From Gremmenia infestans (taxonomy: Eukaryota > Ascomycota > Leotiomycetes > Helotiales > Hamatocanthoscyphaceae), in the NCBI GenBank assembly GCA_032629725.1, contig JAFEVB010000032.1, positions 992,001 through 1,056,000 of the forward strand: a stretch of 64,000 bases of DNA, read 5' to 3'. A program made the position numbers and the translations under genes. Below are positions 39,101 to 49,019 of the stretch, one piece after another. How positions within the stretch are numbered: position 1 is the stretch's first letter; each line of letters opens with the position of its first letter. The notes beneath the pieces were generated by a model. The model searched no databases and was not told where the DNA came from. It was given only the letters and a program-made list of their open reading frames with translations.

Positions 39101-40962
39101 GCTGGGGCCATAGCCATTGATAAGGCTGATATGAGACCACGTTGAGATATGGGTTTGATTCATGGCCTCACCAGCAAGTGTTAATGTCTTCAAGCCGGGA
39201 ACGTCCACTGGGTTGATGAATCCAACAAAGGACGGAGTCAAGACTGCCCAATTGACACCCATCTGGTTTATGGCCAGAGTGATATTGTTAAGTCGCTGGT
39301 CTTCACTGGGAATACAAACCACGCCACCCACCATAAGCGTAGTCAGAATTTCGACTAGACTCGCATCAAAAGTGTGTGCCTAGGAGTTTGCTATTAGCAT
39401 ACTATCCGGGATAAACTCATACGAGGGGTAAATACCGCGAATTGTAAGACACGTGACCTTGAATTAATGAGCATCGCAGGAGCATGGGCTTTTGCGCCGG
39501 AGCAGAAAGACCTGTGCTCAATCATGGTTCCTTTCGGCTGACCAGTAGTCCCAGATGTGAAAATTCTATCATTGATTAGAAACGGCTACTTGGGATACAT
39601 GACAAGACAGGAGGCGATGGGCTACTACCCAGTAGAATAAGGACTTCCTTAAACATTTGCTAGCCGCACTTGACACACTGGGAAGATGTGTCGCTACTAT
39701 CAATGCTCGAGTACTTACACATAGGCGAGATCAGAACTTTGTGCTAAACGATTGGCGGCATTTGATTTCGGCAAATGGCCAATCATCTCACCGTCCACGG
39801 GGACTATGTGTTCCGCGACGGGTAACAACATCCCAGCATGCTGTTGGGAGCATAGAATAACCGTTGCGGCAACGTCCAATGACAGGGCTCGCAGATGGGC
39901 GATCGGTGCGTCCGGGTTAAAAGGGACGAATGCGGCTCCTGCCTTGAGCACCGCGATCATGCATACGACGTTCCAGACTTCCTTCTCGAAGCACAAGGGT
40001 ACCAACACCCCGGGACCCAGTCCGAGTGTCAAAAGATAACCAGCCAGTCTAGATGACATCTGGTCCAGGTCGCGGTAGGAAAGGGTTCTTTGTTCGTCGC
40101 ATACTGCTTCTGCATTGGGTTTGCACAAAGTTTGATCGTGAATGACTTCGTGTATACATCTTTCCACCACTTCCAGTGGCCTAGCATTCCAAGCAGTGAT
40201 TTCTTTAATGTTGCGGTCGCTTACACAGTTCAAGTCTGCGACGGAGGCATTAGGGCGGGTCAGGATTTCACTTAGCAGCCTGTCCACAGTGCTTGCAATA
40301 TTGAGAGCTTGCTCTGTAGATGTTTTGTGGGAATCATGATGGAGAACAACTTTCTGTTCATCACTAGTGATTCTTACTTCAAGGCAGAGGGAAAACTATG
40401 TAAATTGTTCGTCAGCAAGCATTGGGTAGCAAAGTGGAGCAATATGACCGACTTGTTTCAATTCCTGACTGAGTGATAATGGATTAGACATTTCTTTCTT
40501 CAACATTGAGTCTACAGAATTGTCAAAAATCACTGCTGTGTTGCATAGGTGCATCAAAGAGACGCTCGAGACAGATTGAGAGCCCAAGTGGCCAAGTTGC
40601 CGAACTTTGCGGATCAGGTCTGCGAGAAGAATGGATTTCTCAAACAAAATCCTTATGACAGGGACATCAATGGTGTTCTCTGCAGATGTAACATTTCGAT
40701 AGGCAAATAATACATCATCTTGGCCTACGAATTTATGGAGAAGAAGTGCCCAAGCCAAGCATATAGTACTTCGTATCGCGTCTGGATCTTTGGCAAACAA
40801 TGCGCGGAGGCGATCAGCGTGGGCCAGCTGGATATGCGTGGAAGTAAAATGTGTCTCGTTGCTGGTAAGGTGTTCGAAGGAAGGAAATCGGCACGGGACA
40901 GCGTCATCGAGATTTGAGAATAAGGAATCTTCTCTGTTCGCAGATATAGTACCTGGCGCCAT
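15101..40962 (-). CDS. Six-module nonribosomal peptide synthetase, predicted D-L alternating hexapeptide
   Basis: Cytosolic assembly line of 7933 aa from 22 exons. Exons run from 40962 down: 40962-40453, 40395-39719, 39565-39436, 39379-38752, 38633-34639, 34587-33984, 33892-31384, 31331-31229, 31174-29961, 29867-28953, 28835-26309, 26250-25681, 25531-24485, 24395-24304, 24164-22695, 22624-22327, 22070-21442, 21302-21159, 21086-19124, 19001-18261, 18198-17830 and 17767-15101. They total 23802 nt with every phase consistent. Domain order is vestigial C, A1-T1-E1, C2-A2-T2, C3-A3-T3-E3, C4-A4-T4, C5-A5-T5-E5, C6-T6, C7-T7. Carrier serines are S818, S2350, S3432, S4997, S6150 and S7249; T7 has Ile7835 there. 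There is no thioesterase or reductase, so release is probably by C7. The tail is Lys/Arg-rich. The ABCC exporter gene is divergent next door. The architecture matches my memory of NPS4/Pes1/fusahexin synthetases; the product is not known. Confidence 0.95.
15340..16960 (-). other. NRPS terminal C7 and degenerate T7
   Basis: C7 has DAFPVTDFQ at its start and SHAQYDG at residue 7477 (16474), so the catalytic second His and the DG are kept. A terminal C domain in fungal NRPSs often cyclizes and releases the peptide. T7 reads LGGDIIGTS: Ile7835 (codon 15398-15400) stands where the phosphopantetheine serine should be, so it should not carry a thioester. The last 60 residues are highly charged and then Lys/Arg-rich. 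Confidence 0.85.
17070..19001 (-). other. NRPS module 6 without adenylation domain (C6-T6)
   Basis: C6 has YPCAPLQEGLL and NHVVIDG at residue 6817 (18578). Instead of an A domain there is a linker of somewhat over 100 residues (roughly 17210-17640), followed by T6 with LGGDSIV and S7249 (codon 17156-17158). The carrier looks functional, so it must be charged by another A domain, in cis or in trans. The lack of an E domain predicts an L residue. Confidence 0.85.
19190..24780 (-). other. NRPS module 5 (C5-A5-T5-E5)
   Basis: C5 has HHALYDGW at residue 5197 (24097). A5 has the hand-aligned code DVLLVGGVIK and carries a Ser/Gln/Arg-rich insertion of about 60-70 residues (21515-21735) just before YKTGDL, absent from A1-A4. 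T5 has LGGDSIA with S6150. E5 has HHLIIDMVSW at residue 6331 (20158). This module should deliver a D residue. An A5 intron (22071-22326) is the longest of the gene. Confidence 0.85.
24840..28300 (-). other. NRPS module 4 (C4-A4-T4)
   Basis: C4 has SHSICDG at residue 4081 (27880), again a Ser variant placed after an E domain. A4 has the hand-aligned code DAMLVGAVIK; its A8 motif reads VARKDTQ where the siblings have GRKD. T4 has LGGDSVS with S4997. There is no E domain, so an L residue is expected. Confidence 0.85.
28340..33200 (-). other. NRPS module 3 (C3-A3-T3-E3)
   Basis: C3 has HHAIYDGW at residue 2551 (32786). A3 has the hand-aligned code DALLVGAVVK and ends at LPSGKLDRK. T3 has AGGDSIS with S3432. 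E3 has HHLAIDVVSW starting at residue 3610 (29410) and is split by an intron at TVGW (28836-28952). This module should deliver a D residue. Confidence 0.85.
33330..36595 (-). other. NRPS module 2 (C2-A2-T2)
   Basis: C2 opens with YPCSSMQEGLL and has SHAIMDG at residue 1476, a variant with Ser in place of the first His, here following an E domain. A2 is the most divergent of the five: its A5 region reads CCYGPSE instead of NAYGPSE, and my hand-aligned code is DNAISGCINK. T2 reads CTGDSIT rather than LGGDSIT but keeps S2350 (codon 33387-33389). There is no E domain, so an L residue is expected. Confidence 0.8.
36600..40962 (-). other. NRPS N-terminal vestigial C region and module 1 (A1-T1-E1)
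   Basis: Residues 1 to about 250 look like the second half of a C domain with no HHxxxDG site, so nothing upstream feeds it. A1 follows, ending at LPSGKLDRR near 38340-38370. By hand alignment to the PheA pocket I read the ten-residue code as DAVLTAGVAK. T1 has LGGDSIS with S818 (codon 38125-38127). E1 has the epimerase motif HHxxxDxxSW starting at residue 995 (37596). This module should start the chain and deliver a D residue. The substrate cannot be called from the code alone. Confidence 0.85.
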
Positions 40963-41001
40963 TGCGTTGCTTGATGTTTCTAGGAGCTTATTGATGATAG
41001 T

Positions 41002-41048
41002 CTAGACTGTAACGTTAGCTAGCATTCTCGCAATTTTGATAAACTCAC
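41002..41048 (-). other. Probable 47-nt intron in the NRPS 5' leader
   Basis: On the minus strand GTGAGT (41048-41043), a GCTAAC branch site and acceptor CTAG (41005-41002) make a textbook short intron about 40 bases before the NRPS ATG. No ATG in frame precedes it before a stop codon, so it most likely lies in the 5' UTR. Confidence 0.5.
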
Positions 41049-42477
41049 TTTCGGTAACTCAAGATAGGAGAACTGCGCACAACTGCTGTTCAAATCAGAT
41101 AAATTGTGGGTTAGTGGGTTTTACCTCTGCTTCAACGGAGATTAGAGATAACAAAAGGTGGTTGTTTGGTTAATTTAGTTCTGGAGTGTTTGGGCTAGAT
41201 TCAAAGGGCTCTGTGGTAGCCTTTGCTTGGATTGTGCTTGTTCAGAGCCTTGGTAAATGGAAAGAGTAAGAGTCAATGTCTCTTATTGAGGTGGGAAAAG
41301 CGTTGGACTTTGAAAAGTATCTTCTATGATGATGAGGCTTCTGGAGCTGACCAAGTCCTTCGGATCCGTGCCGTGCCGTCATTGCCATCATGTTATTTGC
41401 AACTCCATCCAAAAGCTTGACCCATGAGAAACACAGCACGTCATGCCCAATGGCTGGTTCCCATCCAGATCTGAAAACTAATTTGAGTAATATGGCTTTT
41501 TCTTTTGCAGGGGTTGAGCACCTAGTTATGCTAACCTCAACTACTTTTGTCCATGGCGACGAAGGGTCCATCGTGAATACTTCGTGCCAGGCGACATAGT
41601 TGTGCCAAGAAATCTATAGCAGGGGGGTAAAGAAAGGTGGTAAACGCACCAAAGCAAGGCTCCCTTGCCCTGGTCTTCTTGGCACAATTATTTCGCCTAG
41701 GACGAAATATGTTTATTGAGCTGGGACTGGGACTCAAGGCTGTCACCCCCGACATTGCGGCCGAGTTTCCACTTTGGGGAGAGACCTGGCTTAAAGTTGC
41801 ATCCGTTGGCATAGGAAGGGAAGTTTGCCACAGTGGAAGAAACCAATTCGAGAAAGACAGAAAATATTCCGGCTGATTGGCACATTCTGGTTGTGTTTCT
41901 ATAACTGGAAACTCTCATGCGGAATCCTAGGCACCTGATGTTACTGGAAGATGAGCTGAATGACATTAGTAGAGGTGGACCTTAGCACATTGACAAGCAT
42001 CCCTGAACGACCCAGAGACTGCTGTGATAACATTCAGCTATGTCACTTTGGTCACTTTGGACGCCCACATCGAAGCTGCCCTGGGCCACGGTTTCAACAT
42101 AAGGTGGTATTCTTGACACCAAGAAACAGTCGCGAGGGCCCAATGGCTAAAGACCCTGCATGCAAAGATGGCTTCCGGGTGTTTGAAAGATAGCAGCAAA
42201 CCTGGCTTACATTTGGAGCAAACGCCTTGGCCTTGGAAGCATATTGGAGATCAGCGACACGGGAGGATATCCACGCTGGATTTCGATACGGAGCGGTCCA
42301 TAGAATGGCGCAAAATGTAACCATATTACCACATGGCAACAGTTTCTTTGGTAGAAATTGGAAGGATGGAAGAGTGGTCGTTGAAATTGTCTCACGACAC
42401 TAGTATGGAAGGCGTTAGCGACCGAAAAGCACATTAGTAGCCGATAGTTTCCTTTTAAATCTCCGATGATTGACATT

Positions 42478-42517
42478 TACTACTACACTACTACTATCTA
42501 CTAATGCCTACTACTAA
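42478..42517. repeat. TAC-type imperfect microsatellite
   Basis: About 40 bases of imperfect TAC/TACTAC units in the middle of the divergent promoter region. Such tracts change length easily. No function can be read from it. Confidence 0.6.
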
Positions 42518-43653
42518 CGAATAGGTTTTCCTAGGTACTGATGAATAATGCTTTTCAGCCGTGACTCGTCTGCTATGGCCCTCCACCAACACCACGCCAC
42601 GTCCACCCGATCCCTGCTATGGTCATGACACCCTATGCAGGACGCCACCATCGGGCCGTACAGCCTCCTCCCCGCTGCTGTCGATCTTGCTCCCTTTGAG
42701 TTGCGACTAGTGTCTATATCGGCGGCTTGCCAATGCGGGAATTCCGCTTCAGATACTCCGTATGCCAGTGGCTTCTCGCCCATGTCCTTGATCTGCAACT
42801 GCATCTGTATCCACGGAAACATGCTAGATCTGGCAAGGTATGAGGTGTTCGTTTAATGCTGGTCAAAGTTCCTACGAAGCCGAAGTAAGCCTCATATTCT
42901 TTGCGTGGATCTGCACGTATGTAGGTACGTCTATATCGTCGACTGATGCATGGAATTTCCTTGTTCGTATAGTCAATAGAAGTGTGCTTCTCAAATTTTC
43001 AGTTTTTGGCCCCCAACCAATATATGTATAGGCAGCTCTCTAAGTCCATGGCTAAACACTATTTTTCATTATACCTTGTCTTTGCGCTAAGCATGACTTT
43101 TCCCCCCTGTTTTTCAATCAGCACTGCGATCTGTTTCATTTGACGCTCTTCCAAGGTTCACTCCATATTTTGCTTTCCATATATGCAGGAACCTCTAAAG
43201 GTCCAATGTGGTTCCAAATTTTCAACGACACCTTCCAGGCCCTTGTGCGTCCAGACCTAGGAGACTAATCTGCAGGAAGCTGCAAATCCAGACCCTCTTC
43301 TCAATTCTATCACGCAAGCGTGGCACTGCCTCCTTCCTCGGCTTAGTCTAGTCGGCCGTTGAAAAACTTTCATTCGTGAAGGGGCAACACGGAAAATATT
43401 CTCGAGGCTACATAGCATTGAAAAGGAAGTTCACTTCAGAAAGACCACGGATTTGCATCATCCGTTCCTTAGCCACAGAGTATGATCTGCCGTTGACGTT
43501 TCTGGTTTCGTTGAAGACGTCACTAATTAGTGCATAGTAACAATGCTTAACACATCTGTTCCTCCTACCCATTGTTAGCCATATCTAAGGGTTTCTCGGA
43601 CAATTTATTCTTTCTGCCAACATTTCATTTGGTAAAGCAGCTACCTTCAAATT

Positions 43654-46600
43654 ATGGAGTTTCAACTTTCAACACCATGTTCCCAAATCGATAAAAGATT
43701 TGGCCCATATGCCACTAAAGATTGCCGTGGGGGCTTCGACTTCACATTGTTGTTTGAGGAAGTCATTCTATCCATTATACCAATTTCTATCATACTTGTC
43801 GTGGCCCCTTTCCGCATATTCTATCTATTTCATAAACAAAGAAAGGTGGTTCGCAGCGGAGGATTGTTGCTATATTCAAAACTGGTGCGTAATTGCGAAC
43901 ATAAGTATGCCAATGACTGTATTCTCATTGCTAACTGCCTGTCACTGTTATAGCTATGCTACTTGGTATATGGAGCCTTGGCACTGACGCTTACCGTTCG
44001 TTGGGCAATCACCCGCTCAACTAAAGCTCAAACTTCCATTGCTGCAGCAGTCATTACTTTAGTTGGATTTATTGCTCTAGCCTTCCTATCTTGTAAGTTT
44101 CTTGAATCGTATTTCATTCGCCCATTCGTGTAATTATAGTCACCTCGTTCATTAGCTGGTTTGCTAACCAATGCTTAACCAGACGCCGAACATATCAAGA
44201 CGATTCGACCGTCACTGCTCCTCAATGGCTATCTTTTCTTCTCCCTACTCTTTGATATTTCACGTTGCAGGACGTTATGGCTAGGGGAAACTGAGACTAC
44301 GATTTCAGGCCTGTTCACAGCGACTATTGCTGTTAAATTAATTCTTCTGGTCCTGGAGGCTGTCGAGAAACGAGGTATCTTGAAACCCGGCTTGCAAGAT
44401 GCCCCACCCGAAGCGATTGCTGGGATATACAATCGCGGTGTTTTCTGGTGGTTAAATCCTCTCTTCAGGAGAGGCTTTCGCACGAATCTGGGCCAAGATG
44501 ACCTCTACCCGCTCGACAGACACCTTACTTCTACATATTTACAGAATTTACTTTCATCAGCCTGGACTAAAGGTGCTTTTATCCTTCAGATATCTATAGG
44601 GAATCTAACACTAAATAGTTGAAAACCGATCTGGACATAGCTTGTTCTTTCTGACGGTACGCACGTTGAAATGGCCGCTCTTGTCGGCTGTCATCCCTCG
44701 CCTCGCTTTGATAGGTTTCAATTACAGCCAGCCATTTCTTCTCAACCGTGCAATCGACTTATCACAACAACCAGTCAACAGGGATACCAATAACGCCGGT
44801 TATGGTTTGATTGGGGCTTACATTCTTGTATACGTCGGGATTGCGGTTAGTCTTTCCCTTTCGAAATCGCAAGCATCTTGCTGTGTACTTCTTAACATTT
44901 GATGCTAGCTTGTTCTAAAGTTGTTCCCTCATTGTACTCCTTTTATCATGTTATTTGACAAGTCCGTTATAGATAACCATGGGCCAATCCCAACACCTCA
45001 CATATCGAGTGATTGCTATGGCTAGAGGTGGCTTGATCTCTATGCTCTATAGCAAAACCGCCGACCTTAGCATAACTGCTGCGGATCCAGCATCATCTAT
45101 GATTCTCATGAGTGCAGACATCGAAAGAATTACAACTGGCTGGCAGACCATGCATGAGTTGTGGGCGAACATTGTCGAGGTCGGTCTTGCGATCTATCTG
45201 CTAGAAAGACAGTTGGGCGCAGCATGTGCTGTACCAATTGCAGTTGCAATTAGTATGTCTCGAATATTTTTAAAGTTATGTCAAAGTTCACTGACGCGGA
45301 TTGTAACTAGTATCCATGGTGGGGTCGATAGCTGCCACTGGGCTGGTCATGTCTCGTCAAGCAATGTGGCTCGAAGCCATCGAGAGACGAATAACAGCAA
45401 CAACCGCCATGCTTAGCGCAATGAAAGGGGTAAAAATGTCTGGTCTCACTAACATACTATTCACCACGATTCAGGATCTTAGACGAGAGGAACTGAGAAT
45501 CTCCAAAAGATTTCGCAAGCTTTTGATCTGGAACATGGCATTCAGTAGGTATCCCTTGTCGCCATACCTCGCTACACAGGCTTATTATTTGCATAGCCTA
45601 CATCACCCCTATCGCTGCCCCCATTGTTACTTTCGCAGTGTTTTCTGTAATCTCCCGAGACAATGGCAGCGGGAGATCCCTTGACACCGCAAGACTCTTT
45701 ACGTCACTATCGCTATTTACACTTCTTGCAGACCCTCTTCAGTCTCTGATAATGTCGTTGGCAACTTTTATGGGTGCTGTTGGGTCATTCCAGCGCATCC
45801 AAGACTTTCTGAACACTGAAGTCCGTGTGGACAAGAGACGACGTCCAACCGAGGTTGATCGACTCGTTCATCAAGACAACCATTACATCAGAAATGGGTC
45901 ATCTATTTCTGAGCTGACAGGAGACACACGCACGGAAAAGTCCGACCCAACAATTACGCCATCTGAAGACTATCTGCCCTCTTCCTTTGATGCACTTACT
46001 GTGCGGGATGCCGAATTCGGATGGGAAGCGAATAAGGAGCCTCTTCTTCGATCCATAAATATGGCGGTCCCCCGAGAAAAGTTCACTATGCTGGTAGGCC
46101 CTGTCGGGTGTGGGAAGTCTACGTTGATAAAGGCTCTCCTTGGAGAAATTCCTGCACTGCGAGGCATGATTGATGTCTCCTCCACTGAGATTGCTTTCTG
46201 TGACCAAACTCCATGGCATATGAATGGAACCATCCAACAGAGTATCATTGGGGTTTCTATGCTTGAAGAGCTCTGGTATGCTACGGTGATACAAGCATGT
46301 GCCTTAGATGAAGATCTTCGCCAGCTTTCTCGAGGGGATCAAACTCCGATTGGAAGCAAAGGTATTTCATTATCTGGGGGCCAGAGTCAACGCATTGTCA
46401 GTCTTTCCCCTCATCTCGGCATATTCAAACTAACAATACTCATCAGGCCCTAGCAAGAGCTCTATATGCTCGAAAGGACTTAATTATTCTAGATGACGTT
46501 CTCAGTGGACTCGATGCAGAAACCGAGAACCGTGTGTTTCATAGCTTGCTGGGGCGTCATGGTGTATTGCGCAAGCAGTGCAGTACAGTTCTGATGGCAT

Positions 46601-49019
46601 CTTCTTCTGGTAAGTAACTTTCTCTAATGATCGCAACTCTCTAAGTTGAGCCTGCTTTAGTCAAACGAATGCCCTATGCAGACCACATCATCTGCCTACA
46701 GGCCGACGGGAGAATATCCGAACAGGGCACCTTCAGAGACCTAAACGCAGCAGAAGGCTATGTCTCATCATTCGCTCTACCACCACCTGAATGGAATTAT
46801 GAGCCCAAAACCCCACCGGAATTGTTCGCTGAGAAAGCAAAAGAAAGTATACTAATCTCTCTGGAAATATCGAAACCTGAAGATGATGATCTCAGCAGGC
46901 GCACGGGGGATGTCGCTGTTTACTTATACTATATAAGGGCCGTTGGGTGGATACCCACTCTCATATTTATGGTCGCCATCTCAGCATTCGTCTTCTGCTT
47001 GTCGTTCCCATCGATTTGGGTCAAATGGTGGGCAACTTCCAATGCCAAAGCCCCCAACGAGAAGCTCGGGTATTATCTAGGGATATATGGTTTACTAGGG
47101 GGATTAGCCATGATATCTCTTGTCGTTAGCTGTTGGTAAGTCAACACTTGAGCCCTCTCCATCCATCCCAATCGTATCCTGATTGACAAATGTTCATAGG
47201 CAATTAATTATCACAATGGTGCCTCGATCTGGGGAAAGATTTCACCGAAAGTTACTAGAAACGGTGCTTGGGTAAGATTCCCGAGAAATGTCCCAATAGT
47301 AATACGCCTTGCTAATATGACATATTTCCGGACAGCGCTCCTATGTCTTTCTTCTCGACGACCGACACTGGCATCACCATAAATCGATTTAGTCAAGATC
47401 TAATGCTCATTGACATGGAGCTGCCCCTTGCTGCTTTGAATACATTTGCAAGTATGGCACCTAGCGTCTTCCATTATCTCTTTGCTTGTACTATTTGGAG
47501 ACTAATGATGTCCGTATGGCAGCCTTCGTCCTCTGTATTGCACAAATGATACTCATTGGTGTCGCATCGATTTACGCTGCAATCTCCTTCCCGATCATCC
47601 TCACTGCTGTGTTCTTCATTCAAAAGTTCTACCTTCGAACCTCAAGACAGCTTCGATTTTTGGACCTAGAGGCCAAGTCCCCCCTCTATTCACAATTTAT
47701 GGAATGTTTAAGTGGTCTTGCGACCGTCCGTGCATTTGGCTGGCAGCAAGCGCTAGAAGATAAAAATCGGAAACTCCTGGATGAGTCCCAAAAACCTTTC
47801 TATCTTCTTTTTGCGGTACAGCGATGGTTGACACTGGTGTTGGACTTGGTTGTAGCTGCTGTCGCTGTCCTACTTATTGTTCTAGTTACACAGCTTCGGG
47901 GAATAATGAGCCCAGGCTTCGTCGGCGTTGCTCTTTTGAACGTGCTCCTGTTTAGTCAGAGTATAAAGATGCTGCTTACCTTCTGGACAAATCTGGAGAC
48001 ACACATTGGTAGCATTGCGAGGATCAAAGAATTTACTGCTACTACATTAGCAGAGAGCTTGCCAGGAGAAAAAGATACTCCTCCTCCGTCATGGCCTGCA
48101 CGGGGAGCCATCAAATTTCAGAATCTCACCGCAGAATACAAGTAGGCGTTCGGCCCCACTCTGCCTAGCATACGGCTCTAACATCCGTCTAGGCCTGGCG
48201 AGCCAGTACTGAATAATGTGTCACTTTCTATTGAAGCTGGACAAAAGATTGGAGTTTGCGGCAGAACAGGAAGGTAACGCATTCACGACTCCTGCTTTAG
48301 GATTTTATGCTAAATGAATTCACTGACAGTGGCAAAACGTCGCTAATTCTCAGCATATTTCAAATGATTGATCACATAGGAGGAAATATCATAATCGATG
48401 GGATAGACATCGGAAAGATCCCTAGGGAAGAAATACGCTCCAGGATCATCGGCGTCCCTCAGGATTCCTACCTTCTCAGCGGCAGCCTAAGGCTGAATGC
48501 AGACCCGAAACACGCGACTACGGATTCTGCGATTATTGGTGCCCTCAAAAGTGTTCAACTATGGGACAACATTAAAGCAAAAGGTGGACTTGATACGGAC
48601 ATCGAGAAGATATTCTTGTCACACGGCCAAAAGCAGTTGTTCTGTCTCGCACGAGCAATGCTGCGTCCAAGTACAATTTTGATACTAGATGAAGCAACAA
48701 GCAGGTTAGTTTCAGGCATCAACTCCTTGGTACATGACCTCACTCACGTCAACTTTGCAGTGTCGATGCCAACACGGACGAAGTAATGCAGCGTGTCATC
48801 CGGGAGCGATTCGCCAGTCACACTATCATTGCGGTAGCGCACAAACTTGACACGATACTTGATTTTGACAAAATCGCCCTTCTTGATGAAGGCGTTCTTG
48901 TCGAGTTTGATCGTCCTCACGAACTACTTTCGGATACTTCCTCGGCATTCCATAAACTGTACTACAGTTCTTATGCTAGCCAGGACGACATTGATGAGCG
49001 CGCAACTCTAGCAGAGTAA
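43654..49019 (+). CDS. ABCC (MRP/YCF1-type) full-size ABC exporter
   Basis: A full ABC transporter of 1486 aa that should export the NRPS product or conjugates across the plasma or vacuolar membrane. Fifteen exons: 43654-43884, 43954-44092, 44183-44572, 44619-44845, 44973-45252, 45311-45544, 45597-46396, 46447-46609, 46661-47135, 47200-47271, 47336-47451, 47523-48141, 48193-48273, 48330-48704 and 48761-49019 (4461 nt, all phases consistent). The order is TMD0, TMD1, NBD1, TMD2, NBD2. NBD1 has Walker A with Lys674 in GPVGCGKST, signature LSGGQSQR and Walker B LIILDDVLSGLD. NBD2 has CGRTGSGKTS split by an intron, LSHGQKQ and LILDEATS. The N-terminus has the FDFTLLFEEVILS segment common in fungal ABCC proteins. 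It is intact. The exon 6/7 border has one alternative (see rejected items). The divergent NRPS neighbour suggests a product exporter. Confidence 0.93.

Larger units (their letters stand above)
40963..43653. promoter_or_regulatory. Divergent promoter region shared by NRPS and ABCC exporter genes
   Basis: A 2.7 kb region between two genes transcribed away from each other, suited to co-regulation of synthesis and export. It contains no convincing coding region, only short frames. A TAC-rich microsatellite lies at 42478-42517 and a duplicated TCACTTTGG at about 42041-42060. Confidence 0.55.

Noticed and set aside
40396..40398. In-frame TAG inside the NRPS N-terminal region
   Set aside because: It is the acceptor end of a 57-nt intron (40396-40452) with GCTGAC as branch site; removal joins LSLSQELKQ to FSLCLEV in frame.
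45549..45579. A 31-nt intron in the ABCC gene
   Set aside because: Too short for normal splicing. A 52-nt intron (45545-45596, GTAGGT to CATAG) gives an equally continuous protein.
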